The notes beneath the pieces are model-generated. The model ran no database searches. It was given only the letters and a program-made list of their open reading frames with translations, and was not told the origin of the DNA. The position numbers and the translations under genes are program-made. Shown in pieces: positions 12,953 through 26,500 of a DNA stretch of 64,000 nt. Each line of letters opens with the position of its first letter. Positions within the stretch are counted from its first letter, which is position 1. The DNA is from Oryzias latipes (lineage: Eukaryota > Chordata > Actinopteri > Beloniformes > Adrianichthyidae): the NCBI RefSeq assembly GCF_002234675.1, contig NC_019859.2:4371240-4435239 (forward strand), read 5' to 3'.

Positions 12953-14757
12953 AAATTCAAATTCAAATTAACTTTATTTATAAAGTACCTTTCATGTCAA
13001 ACAGACAGCTCAAAGTGCTTTCCATAAAAAACAAACAAGAATACAATAAAAACAAGCCCCACATATGAAATAAAATCATTAAATAAGCCACTCAAAATAA
13101 AACACACAAAAACAAGCACAAGTAAAAGAGAAATGACAGAGCTTAAGAACAGAAAACCCAGAAAGCGCCGTCCACCCTGTCCTCCTGTTGGCCGGGGTGT
13201 CAGCATCTATGCAGCACAAGCACAACTCATCCCCAGCACCCAACCCCCAGTCCCAGAGCACCAACATGGGCGCACCAGGCCTGGCAACCCGGAGGAGCCG
13301 GAACAAGAGAAGCCAGAGGACAAGCATGGCCAAAATCTCTTGGAGCCCGAACACTAACACCTCAGCCAAGGTTGAGAAAACACTCGTAAACAGTCTAAAA
13401 TGTAAAAGTAATAAAATAAGAAAGTTAAAATATGACAACAGGTAAGATATGCAAATATTAATTAAAATAAAATAAGATAAGATGATTTAGTGCCTAAAAA
13501 AGTCTAAAAAGTTAGAATAAGTTAAGATATAAAAGGACTAAAAGACATTAAACAAATAAATATTTGATAAAATAGCATATAAAATATAAGAGTAAAGATA
13601 AAAGTTCTCTCCCATCCACATTTTAATATCTAAAATACAGTTAAAAAGGTTATCAAGGGGTCCAGTGTCATCAGGAGACACAGCTACATATAGTTGAGTG
13701 TCATCAGCATAGCTATGAAAGTTAATACAGAGTCTCCTGATGACATCACCAAGTGGAAGCATGTAAAGATTAAAAAGTGTGGGACCCAGGATGGAGCCTT
13801 GAGGCACCCCACAAGTCAGTTTGTGCCTTTCAGATGAGAAATCATTTAAATTAACAATAAAATCTCTGTTTGTATTGTAGGATTTAAACCAACTAAAAGC
13901 TGTCCCAGTAATTCCAACCATGTCATGAAGTCTGTTTAAAAGGATAGAGTGGTCAACTGTGTCAAAGGCTGCACTCAGGTCTAGTAAGACTAAAACAGAT
14001 ACTTTCTTCATGTCAGCATTGGACCTGAGATCATTTAAGACCCTGACAAGTGCCATTTCTGTTTAGTGATGAGATCTAAAACCAGACTGAAACTTTTCTA
14101 AAATGTTATTTTCATTAATAAAATCATTCAGTTGAGTACAAACAAGCTTTTCTAAAATTTTACTTAAAAATGACAGGTTGGATACCGGCTGGTAGTTGTT
14201 TAGATCGGATATATCTAAACCACTCTTCTTCAGACTGGGTCTCACTATAGCAGTTTTTAGGGTTGCAGGGAAGACTCCAGTCTGAAGAGAGCAGTTCAAG
14301 ATATTTAGTAATTCCTCCTCACACGATGTGAAAACTGACTTAAAAAGTGAAGTGGGGATGGGATCAAGAGAACACGTTTTTGTTTTCATTTGGGACATCA
14401 CTTCTCTGAGTGCTGCAGCGTCAATCAAGACAAAACTGTCGAACGTTTTCTCACCGATAGGAGGACAAGCAGTAGAAAGGTCAAAACAGGGTCGTTGATT
14501 CCTCTCCTGTAGGATAGATAATCTAATGTCATCCATCTTATTGGTGAAGTGGACTGCAAACTCCTCACAGTTTTTACTGTCAAAGGTGGATGGTGGGCCA
14601 GAGGTCGGATTGATTATTTTATCAATTGTGGCAAAGAAGATTTTTGGCTTTGACTGATTTTCTGCTATGAACTTTGAAAAGTAGTCTTGCCTTGCCTTTT
14701 TAATAGAGTTATTGTAATGTATTAGAGTGTTTTTAAAAATTTGGTAAATTTGGTAAC
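12953..14757 (-). mobile_element. L2-clade retrotransposon, antisense, 5'-truncated
   Basis: On the minus strand frames 14779-14063 and 14056-13538 encode the L2 reverse transcriptase: LDPIPTSLFKS, LLDLSAAFDTVDHSILLNRL, GVPQGSILGP and the catalytic YADD in FHSYADDTQLY. One break separates the frames near 14,060. The 3' tail, rich in A/T with a cactttgagctg-like end, reaches 12,953. Unit B is uninterrupted at this point (about 56,088), so the element landed after the duplication, in what was QPRT-A intron 2. Confidence 0.85.
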
Positions 14758-15373
14758 CAGTCATCAGTGGTTTTATCACGGTCCAAGATTTCCTGATCAG
14801 GGTTCAAAAAGTCTTCCAAAAGAAGTATGGACCAGGACACAAGGTCATTGTGGAGAGGGGAAGAACTGAGGACCTGTTACAGAGATGAATACAACAACTT
14901 CAGAATTTTAACTTAGAAGGGTTCCCAATATAAATGTACAACACAGTCGATATTTAGCTCAAAAATATGCAAACCACAAAATGTCTCCACAGTATTTGAG
15001 CTTGCATTGGAAAAAACAAGATTTGACCAAAAAAACAACAATTTCAACAGACTTCCTGTTGCCTTTTTTTTTTTTACATCATGCGACATGATTGAGCATT
15101 TTTCTTATCTACTAGTACAAAGTATGTCAAAGATGCTGAAAAACCAAGTTTATCAGCCAGATCACTGATAAAAAACACAGTGGTCATTAAGCCTTTTCCT
15201 TGAAACACACTTCATTCTGGCAAATACATAAAAAAAGAAAATTAAGTAGTAAATATAAATTTAACATCCTGTGCATCCAAGATTGCAAAAACCTACAAAT
15301 AAAAAATGTAAAAAATATTAACCTTAATTTATGAATCTATGGCTTCATTTTTAATTCATTAATCTTAATTATC

Positions 15374-18157
15374 AGGGGGTACCCCCTGATGAGAAGAAAG
15401 ATCAAGGAACCGATTACGTCGCCCGGATTGGCGTCACCGGGGCCACACTCTGGAGCCAGGCCCGGGGTTGGCGCTCGCAGGTGAGTGCCTGGTGACCGGG
15501 GCTCTTCCCACGGCCCCGGTCAGGCACAGCCCGAAGAAGCGACATTGGGACCACTCTCCCATGGGTCCACCACCCATAGGAGACTTCAAAAGGGGCGGGT
15601 GCATTGTGGTTTGGGTGGCAATCGAGTGCAGATGCCTCGGCGGCCCAAACCCCGGTCATGGAACTCGGCTTTTGGGACATGGAACGTCACCTCTCTGGGA
15701 GGGAAGGAGCCTGAGCTGGTGCGAGAGGTTGAGAGATACCGTCTAGATATAGTCGGGCTCACCTCCACACATAGCCTGGGCTCTGAAACTCAGTCCTTAG
15801 AGAGGGGTTGGACTCTCTACCACTCTGGAGTTGCTCAAGGTGAGAGGCGGCGGGCTGGTGTGAGCTTATTCATGAGCCCACAGCTCAGTCGCCAAGTGTT
15901 GGAGTTCACCCTGGTGGACGAGAGGGTCATGTCCCTCCGCCTTCGGGTGGGGGACAGGTCTTTAACTGTGTTCACGGCTTGCATGCCGAACAGCAGTTTG
16001 GAGCACCAGGCCTTCTTGGTGTCTCTCGAAGGGGTACTGGAAAGTGCCCCAACGGGGGACTCCATTGTCCTCCCGAGGGACTTCAATGCGCACATGGGCA
16101 ATGACTGTGGCACCTGGAGAGGCGTGATTGGTAGGAACGCACCCCCTGATCAGAACCCGAGTGGTGTTTTGTTATTGGACTTCTGTGCTCGTCATATCTT
16201 GTCCATAACGAATACCATGTTCGAGCACAAGGGTGTCCATCAATACACCTGGCATCAGGACACCCTAGGCAGGAGGTCAATGATCGACTGATCGACTTTG
16301 TAGTTGTTTCAGGCGACCTTTGGCCTTGTGTCTTGGACACTCGGGTGAAGAGAGGGGCGGAGATGTCCACCAATCACCACCTGGTGGTGAGTTGGATTCG
16401 CTGGCGGGGAAGGAGGCCGGAAAGACTTGGAAGACCCAAACGTACTGTGAAGGTCTGCTAGGAACATCTGGCTGAACCCTCCGTTAGGGATGTCTGTAAC
16501 TCCCACATCCGGGAGAACTTCAAACAGGTACCGAGGGAGGTTGGGGACATTTAGTCTGAGTGAACCATGTTTTCCACTTCCATTGTCTCTGCTGCTGCTC
16601 GGAGCTGTGATCGCAAGGTCTCTGGTGCCTGTCGCGGCGGTAACCCCCGAACCCGGTGGTGGACACCGGAAGTAAGGGATGCCGTCAAGCTGAAGAAAGA
16701 GTCCTACCAGGCCTGGCTGGCTTGCGGGACTCATGAGGCAGCTGACAGGTATCGGGAGTCTAACCGAGCTGCGGCCAGGACTGTTGGGGAGGCAAAAACT
16801 CGGGCCTGGGAGGAGTTCGGTGAGGCCATGGAGAAGGACTATCGGTTGGCCTCGGAGAAATTCTGGCAAACCATCCGGCACCCCAGTTCTCCACATGCAC
16901 TGTCTTCAGTACAGGTGGGGGGCTGTTGACTTCGACTGGGGACATTGTCGGGCGGTGGAAGGAATCCTTCGAGGATCTCCTCAATGCCACTGACACGCCT
17001 TCTTTTGAAGAAGCAGAGAAAGAGGACTTTGGGGGGGGGCCGTCTATTACCCGGGCTGAAGTCACTGAGGTAGTCAACGAGCTCCTCAGTGGTAAGGCCC
17101 CGGGAGTGGATGAAGTCCGCCCTGAGTACCTCAAGTCTCCGGATGCTGTGGGAGTGTCTTGGCTGACACATCTCTGCAGCGTCGCGTGGCAGTCGGGAAC
17201 TGTACCACTGGACTGGCAGACAGGGGTGGTGGTTTCCCTCTTTAAGAAGGGGGACCGGAGGGTGTGTTCCAACTACAGGGGAATTACATTCCTTAGCCTC
17301 CCTGGGAAAGTCTATCCCAGGGTACTGGAGAGGAGAGTCCGTCCGATAGTCGAACCTCGGATTCGGGAACAATAGTGCGGTTTCTGTCCTGGTCGTGGAA
17401 CAGTGGACCAGCTCTACACCCTGTCTAGGGTACTGGAGGGATTGTGGGAGTTCGCTTACCCAGTCCATATGTGTTGTGTGGATTTGGAGAAGGCGTTCGA
17501 CTGCGTCCCCCGTGGTATCCTGTGGAGGGAGTATGGGGTCCGGGGAGCCTTACTGAGGGCTCTCCGGTCTCTGTATGACCAGAGTAGGAGCTTGGTTCGC
17601 ATAGCCGGCAGTAAGTCAGACATGTTCCCGGTCCACGTTGGACTCCCTGGGCTGCCCTTTATCACTGGTTCTGTTGATAGTTTTTATGGACAGAATTTCT
17701 GGGCGCAGCCAGGGGCCTGATGGCATCTGGTCTGGGGACCACAGGATTTCCTCTCTGCTTTTTGCAGATGATGTTGTCCTGTTAGCTTCATCGAGCCAGG
17801 AGCTCCAGCGTGCATTGGGGCGGTTTGCGGCCGAGTGTGAAGCGGCTGAGATGAGGGTCAGCACCGCTAAATCCTAGGCCATGGTTCTTGACCGAAGAAA
17901 GGTAGTTTGCCATCTCTCGGTGGGTGGAGTCTCCCTGCCCCAGGTGGAGGAGTTTAAATATCTGGGGGTCTTATTCATGAGTGAGGGAAGACCGGAGCGT
18001 GAGATCGACAGCGGCGTCCGTAGTTATGCGGTCGCTGTATCGGTCTGTTGTGGTGAAGACAGAGCTGAGCCGAAAAGGAAAGCTCTCAATTTACCAGTCG
18101 ATCTTCGTTCCAATACTCACCTATGGTCATGAGCTATGGGTCATGACCGAAAGAACA
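15374..18157 (+). mobile_element. RTE-like non-LTR retrotransposon with a near-complete 5' end and a lost 3' end
   Basis: The 5' leader (gggggtaccccctgatgag) is followed by an apurinic-type endonuclease at about 15,640-16,340 with FGTWNVTSL, RDFNAHMGN and RRSMIDFVV. A reverse transcriptase follows at about 16,930-17,880 with GKAPGVDEVRPEYLK, NYRGITFLSLPGK, VDLEKAFDCVPR and the catalytic LLFADDVVLL. Stops and frameshifts near 16,291, 16,460, 16,927, 17,375 and 17,720 disable it. The element stops inside its C-terminal coding part (after YGHELWVMTER) and unit-A flank follows directly. RTE-clade assignment (Rex3/Expander type) is from the general look of the protein. Confidence 0.82.
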
Positions 18158-19733
18158 TCAACAAATAAACAACAATACTTGTGTGCATCCAGTCGTCTGC
18201 TCAAAGAGGGAATGATTGATTGGGAAAGATTTAGAGAACGGAAACCGGGAACTGATGGCGAAGAAATAAAGGAACTTTGAGTTGAGGAAGGACATAAAAA
18301 ACTCCAGACACTGAAAGTAAAACGAGAAGTAATGTTTAGCGACAAAAAAAGACGGTAAAATAAAACACAAATAAGAAAGTTTAAACACATTGTTAAAAAA
18401 TGCACAGAAAAAAAATAGAAACAGAAAAAAGAGAAGAAAGCAACACAGTTGGAGAAAAAACTCAAATAAAAGGTGATGTTGACTGAACTACAAGTTTGGA
18501 ACACCTGTTCTACAATGTGCTTGACAACAGTCTGTCCTTTGTCAAAAAAAACTGTTTTATTAACGTGTATGGCTTAGAATGAAGCCTTTAGCTATACCTT
18601 CTCTGAGCCTGTGCTCTAAATGTGATCCAACTTTTTAGTTCCCAGCAAACAAAGAACCAGCCTCGCCCTTTCTATGAAAAAACATTTAGTGATTTACGTT
18701 GACACGTCAGACTCTTGCACCGTCTGCTTCCAATCAGAACCCACTGAATCATGACAAGAGCATTTCTAGCGAAGTTGTGTGTGGAGGTTTAACCTGCTAA
18801 GACTGAAACCAATAAATAAAGAAATGATTGTTTATTGATTTTAATTTCAAAATACCGATTTCTAACAGTCCACTAAAAAAAAGGATTTAAAAGCACGTAT
18901 TTAAATTTTTATTTTTAAATCATGGATTTGTGGCTAAGGACACTGCTACTGTTTTATATGGAAAGGGAAAAAAACAGTCACATGTGATGGTTATATCCAT
19001 ATCTATACATACACTGGATGAATAATCTCTGACTAGAAACATGGAGGATTATAAACAAGGAAAATAAAAGATTGCGGTGAGTCACGCACAGAGGTCCATA
19101 AATGGATGATTGGATTAGAAAAAGAAAATTGAGTGTAAACCTCCTGCTGCCCCCCCCCCCCCCCCATATAAGATTCAATTCTTAATTGACAATGAATGAA
19201 ATGAAATGAAATTGCAATTTCTTTTGTTTTTTGACCAAAACACCCAGGCAAATAAAAAAAAAGCATAAGATTTTGAGTATTTTAGGTATATTGAGTTGTA
19301 AAATGCAAAATGCATGTTCATTTGAATTATGGTTCCTAAAGTCTATAACAATTAAAATGCAGTTAATAGTTTTTATTCAATATGTTGTTTAAAACAATGG
19401 CTTGATAGAATTGTAATTTTTCACAAGCCGAAGAACAAAAAAGTCCCAAAACAGGAAAGAGGATCCTAAAATGTTTTTTCCAGAAATTGCATAATGTGAG
19501 TTTTCTTAACTTCCTCGTGTTAACACCCATCGCTTTGCTTAATACCAGTGAGATTGAGCTACTGCTTCATATTGATAAAGTGTCTTTAAATGCAAAGCAG
19601 AAAATTACAACAAATGCAGCCCAGATTTTGAATAAGTCTTTGTATTGTGTTGCTTATTATTCAAGATCTTCCTGAAAGGAAACACTCGGTGGAAACACCC
19701 TTGACAATATATCCTCAGGAAGCAGTACATGCT
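18158..19733 (+). other. Former QPRT-A 3' flank, intergenic up to integrin A
   Basis: Matches unit B from 60,396 onward, beginning just beyond the QPRT-B stop codon. No gene is seen. A poly(C) run of about 18 bases lies near 19,151-19,168, and unit B has the matching run near 61,937. Confidence 0.65.
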
Positions 19734-22700
19734 TATGGAAGCAATTCTGTAGCATTAATAAAAAGCAAAGTCAAAACCAGAAATGCTTTTTCATTTTCAA
19801 AATGAAGCTGCATTTTTTGACTCAAAAATAAAATGAAAAAGCAATCCACCAAAATGCTTTTTCTTTTCCTTCCTCAACACAGCTTGTTCTGTCACTTAAT
19901 TAAAATTAAAATTAAAATGGTATTTGACATTTCATTTTCAAAACGTTCCATGGTAAATATGTAGCATAATTCATTTAGAAATGTTTAATTTGACATTTAA
20001 AATGGATTAATAGAAATGATTTTTAATTTTCAAAATGAAGCTGCATTTTTTGACTCAAAATTAAAAAGAAAAAGCAATACTTCAAAATGCTTTATCATTT
20101 CCTTCCTCAACCCAGCTTTTTCTGTCACTTAATTAAAATGATAAAGAAAATGGTATTTGACATTTCATTTTAAAAAAGGTCCATGGTAAATGTGTAGCAA
20201 AATTCATTTAGAAATGTCTAATTTGACAATTAAAATGGATTAACAGAAATACTTTTTAATTTTCAAAATGAAGCTGCATCAAATGCCTCAAAATTCAAAT
20301 GAAAAAGCAATATTTCAAAATGCTTTTTCATTTTATACTTAAAACCGCTTATTCTGTGTCATAATTAAAACGAAAATGCAAAGAGGGGATTGCATTTGCA
20401 TTTTAACATCCACCCTGCAAAACTTGGAGCAATATTCATTTAGAAAAAGCATTAGCAGAGGGGAGGCGGGGCGATGACGTCACTGCTTTCTCCGTGTGTC
20501 CGGCAGCTGTCGCTGAGAGACCTGGGGCCTCATTTATAAACGTTGCGTACGCACAAAAGAAGGCGTACGCCACTCTCTACGCAATAGTTGAGATTTATAA
20601 AAAGCAAACTTGACGGGAAAATGTGCGGTCCTCCACGCAAGCTCTGACCCAGGCGTACGCACAAAACGGGTGAAATGAGAAACGGCGACACCGTCGGCAG
20701 ATGGAAGAAACACGTGAAAGTGACAGTGTGTGCCACATCGTGCTGGGATGTGCTGTGCTACACAATGTGGCACAGCTTAAAAACGTGCCTCTACCCCCTG
20801 GCGCTGATTGCTGTGTTGGCCCCGACCCTGAACCCCATCCCCACGCATTTGAGCCATTTGCTGCTGCTGTGCGCCAGCGTTTGGAAGTGATGCGTCGCTT
20901 GTAAAGAAAAAGAGGTGTGGAAAATATTATTTATTTAAGAATTCCCTCATTGTGCAGTTTATTTCAGTCAGGGCGATCTTGATTTCGCCCAACTCCTTGG
21001 CCACCTCTCTGATTGAACTACTGACTTCCCTCTGCATTTCAAGGACTGCATCGGTGAGGACGCGTCCACTGCTGGAGGGTTGAGAGCCGCGTGCCGTGGA
21101 GACGCTGGGGCCAGACGGCTGCTCAGCTGCAGCATCGTAACCACTGGCCCCGCTGGAACACCCAGCAACTAAAATAAAATTGTTCTATATTAATAATCTG
21201 TAATTGTGTAGCCTGCATACATGTGACTTGACTGGATTCATTTTAATTATTTCTCTTACCTGTGTCACCCTGACCCTGGCGCGTCGGCGTCCCCTCCGTC
21301 TCAGTCAGGTGGAGGACGCCGATAAGGGGGACTTAATAGGGATTAATAGGGACTTAATAGGGATTCCCCAATAATAGCGGTCAGTTTCTCATCAAGAGGG
21401 GTCAGCTCCGGTCCCCCCACCCCCACCCCCCCACGTGGCGGACACACTCTGCCGATGCAGCGCTAGACGTTTTTTTGCCTCGACTTTGATGTCCGATCAT
21501 TTCTTTCATTTCTTTTTTATTTAACCACGGTCCGAGGTTGTGAGGCTGCAGCATTTACGGCGTCTGCCACCGTTTGCCGCTCACGTGCCTTTTTGGCATT
21601 AGTGATGCTCACACTGTGCCCTCCAAACAACACTTTTCTCCTCTTTTCCACCTCGCCAACGATAACTTCTACTTCACATTGAGTGAAGTTACGTTTTTTG
21701 ATTTCCCCTCTGTGTTTGCCATGATTTAGCAAGCCATGAATATTAATTTGTGGGCGTTTCACGGACTATTTATGGGCAACTATGGGCGTGTCATGTAGCC
21801 GCAAAAGCTGCGCTGCATTTAGAATCGGTTGTGATTTATAAAGGGAAAGATGCGTAGGATGTGCGTGCGCACGGTTTTATAACTCCGAATATTTCTGTGC
21901 GTACGCACGTCCTATGTTTCATCCGTACGCCACTTCTGACGCAAATCCTACGCAAAGTTTTATAAATGAGGCCCCTGGTGTGTCTGTGTTCGCATTAAGA
22001 TCACCTAAAACCGGGTCCTGTTCACAAACCGCTGGACCTGGACTGCTCAAACCTGGATTCCTGGATCTTAATGCGAAAAATGCAGCAGAATGTTCCTTTA
22101 GCTCCCTCGTGAATCAGAAGCTGTGAATCGCAACCAAACTTCTTCAGCGTCCCGTCTGACCGCACGGATTTAAAAACATATGATCGAGTAGAGCAGGCCC
22201 TTAATAATAATATTGACAGTAATAAAAGCACATTATGAAGATAGTCTCCTGCAGCTTCGCGCTGAGTGAGTGTTTTTGGTCCAACCAGCAACGTTTAGTA
22301 CGGTGAAATCTGCTATCTGTTGATGGGGCTCCAGCTGTCATCAAACAGCAAATTCAGCGCGAAGCTGCAAATAAATGTGTAAATATGTGGAAATTACATG
22401 AGTCTTTATTTTGTTCTGGACACCACTGGAAACACAAATTCATTTGATGGTTTCTCAGATCGCAGCAGCATTTCCGCCTTCAGCGATCATCGGAGCTTCG
22501 CGCTCCGCTGTGCGAAGGCAGCTGGCGGTCCGCAGAAAAAAGCTTGTCCGCGGTGCGTCAGGAGGAGGACCGCAGAAGGCGGACATGCTGCTATGTAGTC
22601 CTGAGAAGCTGTGGAAACTCATCAGAAGTTCACAACCAACTCAAAGCCGTCTTCTCTGCCGCTAACACAGTCTGCTCCTGGTGCGTCTGTGTGTGTCAGC

Positions 22701-23486
22701 GGCCGGACACACGGAGAAAGCAGTGACGTCATCGCCCCGCCTCCCCTCTGCTAATGCTTTTTCTAAATGAATATTGCTCCAAGTTTTGCAGGGTGGATTT
22801 GAAATTGCAAATGCAATCCCCTCTTTGCATTTTCGTTTTAATTATGACACAGAATAAGCAGTTTTAAGTATAAAATGAAAAAGCATTTTGAAATATTGCT
22901 TTTTCATTTGAATTTTGAGGCATTTGATGCAGCTACATTTTGAAAATTAAAAAGCATTTCTGTTAATCCATTTTAATTGTCAAATAAGACATTTCTAAAT
23001 GAATTTTGCTACACATTTACCAGGGACCTTTTTGAAAATGAAATGTCAAATACCATTTTCTTTATCATTTTAATTAAGTGACAGAAAAAGCTGGGTTGAG
23101 GAAGGAAATGAAAAAGCATTTTGAAGGGATGCTTTTTCTTTTTAATTTTGAGTCAAAAAAATGCAGCTTCATTTTGAAAATTAAAAAGCATTTCTATTAA
23201 TCCATTTTAAATGTCAAATTAAACATTTCTAAATGAATTATGCTACATATTTACCATGGAACGTTTTGAAAATGAAATGTCAAATACCATTTTAATTTTA
23301 ATTTTAATTAAGTGACAGAATAAGCTGTGTTGAGGAAGGAAAAGAAAAAGCATTTTGGTGGATTGCTTTTTCATTTTATTTTTGAGTCAAAAAATGCAGC
23401 TTCATTTTGAAAATGAAAAAGCATTTCTGGTTTTGACTTTGCTTTTTATTAATGCTACAAAATCGCTTCCATATTATGGAAGCAAT
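19734..23486. mobile_element. 3.75-kb foldback (long inverted repeat) element
   Basis: Unit B reads straight through this point (gtacatgct joined to cacattctc), so 3,753 bases were inserted. The arms, roughly 19,734-20,520 and 22,700-23,473, are inverted copies of each other. Each arm consists of about three degenerate direct repeats of about 230 bases beginning aatgaagctgcatttttt. The arms meet in a GC-rich core, with gaggcggggcgatgacgtca on the left and its reverse complement on the right. A 12-base direct repeat, tatggaagcaat, stands at both outer ends (19734-19745 and 23475-23486). No transposase of its own is visible. A Harbinger element is nested in the core. The insertion ends 48 bases before the integrin A start codon. 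Confidence 0.85.
20525..21974. mobile_element. PIF/Harbinger element, copy 1 (inside the foldback element)
   Basis: The ends are gggcctcatttataaa and its inverse, with 3-bp target duplications ctg (20522-20524 and 21975-21977), as expected for Harbinger. Plus strand 20701-20904 encodes a transposase C-terminus (GCAVLHNVAQLKNVPLP). The minus strand encodes pieces of the partner Myb/SANT-like protein (NFTQCEVEVIVGEVEKRR). Both are broken, so it is a deletion derivative that would need a helper. It is almost identical to the copy at 29894-31344. Confidence 0.9.
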
Positions 23487-23574
23487 CACATTCTCATGAA
23501 ACTCATGCAACAGTTCTCCACCACCAAAAAAAAGATGCGTGACATCTGCCTGATCTGCTGCATTTGGGCTGCAG

Positions 23575-26500
23575 GTAGGACAACATTTTAATTTTACTTC
23601 AAGTAGGAAACAAAATGGTGTTTATTTTGGGTTTTGGGAGAATACAGAATACACATTCAGAGCCAAAAAAACAAGTTTGATCTCGTTTTTCTGACCGTTC
23701 TACCTCTTTCTTGTGAAACAAAACAAAAAAAAAACACTTTCTTTAAGTGTTTCTATTTTGTGCCTTCTCAAAGAGGGAAAAAGGTGGTTATCTTCAAAAT
23801 TAGGAAATCCTACAATGGAGTCAGTGTAACGATTCCAGCACAGACAAAGCCACAAAGATTCGCTTTAGTTCTGGCGTTTTCATCTTACACTAAAGTTTAT
23901 TTTTCTAAAAGATCATCAAAGAAAACAAAATGATTGAAAATGTGTTTGTGTTCAAGTGAATCAGCTGTTTTTAAAATGTTTCCTGACTTTTTCAAATTAT
24001 TCTAAAAGTAACAATTCGTTTGCCAATGATTTGATTCATATCATAAGTTGTGGTTGTTCATCCGATTATTGATTTATTTTTGATGCTCCGCAAACAAACA
24101 AACAAGGATCAATGCCACATCCATTCACATTTTAATTCCTAAAGTTCAGCCCACTGTTGTTGTTGTTTTTTTCAAACAGAACATTAGACCTCATGTTATG
24201 GTCACATGTTTCCACACACTGGAATAAATGATTTATTTTATTTTTTAATAGTTTTATAAAAGTAAAGATCAATTCGATTAACAGCTTGCTTCAGACGGAT
24301 GGATCCGGTTTAGTTGTAGGAGTATAAATCAATTCACTGATTCATCGTTACACCCCTACTTATACGTAGGTAAGTCTTGCTTCAAAGAAGGAGGTGAAAA
24401 GTAACAGTTATATACAGACCACAAAATGACAACAAGAGACCGTCGACGGTAACTACAGCCATACATATCAGTCTGAAAACCCTCAGTTAAGAGTCCTTGC
24501 AGAGTTGAAGTCTGTGTGAAAAGCTTGAAAGATGTGTAAAAGTTTCAAATGAGCTGCTGTTTTCCTGAAAGGTTCAGAATAACTGGGTTTGTTTGGGAGG
24601 GTTCTATTGAAACCCAATCCTGACCTATAATTTCAGACTTTCATCATTAAAATAACCTTTAACTTTTTTTGGGGGCCTCAACTAATTTGACTAATTTGGT
24701 TTGGATGAAGCTAAATTCTGGGCTTTACACGCGCATTTAAGAAAAACACCGATTGTAAGTTCTTGTCCTCCACCATAACGGTGTTCACACTGAAGGAGCA
24801 GGGTGGGGCTTCCTCTTCTTTTTTTTTTACTATTTACTAGCTCATGTCCGCAACCTATAGCTGGAAGAGTCTTGGTGCAAAATGTCAAAGCGGTAAAATT
24901 CTCGCAAATATTGTTCCAAGCTTTTTATTCACAGCTCTATTCTGAGAATTGAAAGACTTGGATCATTTTGGCCGGACCCAAAACCACAATTGTAAAATGT
25001 CTCTGTAATGATTGATTTATCAAACAGTTGGCAGTTCGGTGAATTTAAAGCGATGCCATCCATTCATCCCTACATAATCTGAGTTCCTCATTAGTCAAAG
25101 GTCACCGGATTTAACTTTCAACGCGGGATGCCAGTTTTGTACGTAGAGCTGGAAAGCTGTTGTGAAAAGTTGCTTAGCTGTGTGTCAACGTGAAAGTTTT
25201 GAACGTGGAAGCCCGAAACGCGCGCTGATGTGCGTCTACATTGACCTTTCTTCGGAAGTTGTCACCTGAACGCGCGTTGCCAAGGGCGGTGTAAACAAAG
25301 CTTAAATAGTCTATATCATGCTTTTCTTACGACTTTCAGAGTAAACTTCATCCATATATATGATCATATATAACCTTTGGCACACTAAAAAGGAAATATG
25401 TTATTTCTGTGAGTACATTTACTACCCAGAAGTAAGACAAATGCATACCCGAGGCCGCGTGGCCGTGACGTCAACGTTAAAGGTCTGAGGTAGCCCATTT
25501 GGCTAACAGTTTAAAAAACAATAAATGGATTAACAAGTTTATGAAGTTTCATTTTTATTTGTGGTTGACATTTTTTGTTTTGTTATCTTAAAAATTCGAA
25601 CAAATTTACAGTTTAAATCTCATGCTATTGTGCATCATCACTGCGTTAGCACAGTTTTTTTTTAAGTAAAAAGAAAAAAAAGAATTAAAATGTTGCAATG
25701 CTTTAGCTCTGTTACAAAATCAAATTTCTAGGTACTGCTGCTTGTAGAAAAATTGGGAACTTACATGACTGTAACCTGAAGGAAATTGTAGTCTTAAAAA
25801 GGATTTGCTCGCTACCATTCATCAGGAAGTTCTCATGCAAGCATCTGAGTATTCACTCCTGTGAAAGAAAGTAGAAGCTATACAGACGAATAAATCCTTT
25901 AATAATACTCTCTAAGTCATTTGGTCTAAATTCTAACAAACCAAAACTCAGCCAGAGCCACAAAGTCCCAGTTAACCATTTAAAAAAATAATTTTGTGAA
26001 CATTAAACCATTTATTTATACTTAATTGTAGCTTTTGAGTATTAACAATAGTTAAAAGCAGCTAATTTAATTATTGTAAATAATTAAATAGGACTTAAAC
26101 CTGTCCCTCAGCCAGGACTTTAACCTGGCTGAGGGACCTGAAACAAAATCACCTTTCTGTGTGGAATTTGCCCGTTCTCCGAATGCATGCGTGGCTTCCT
26201 CCCACCGTCCAAAAACATGCTTTACAGTTTAACTGGTAGCTCTAAACTGTCCCTCGGTGTGATGTGAGTGTGTATGGGTATGTTATTGTGGCCCTGCGAC
26301 AGACTGGCGACCTGTCCAGGGTGCACCCTGCCTTCACCCACGAGTGGCTGTGTTAGGCTACGGCTGCCCTGTGACCCTAAAAAGGGAGAGAAAAAAAACA
26401 GGTTTCGAAGATGAATGACTGATTAAATCATATTTTATCATATCTACATTTATAAATAACATATTTACCTTCTTTTAGACACCGAGAAGGAGGGTTTAAG

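Noticed and set aside
15485-16896. Overlapping minus-strand frames opposite the RTE-like element
   Set aside because: They are shadows of the plus-strand endonuclease and reverse transcriptase, whose motifs are clear.
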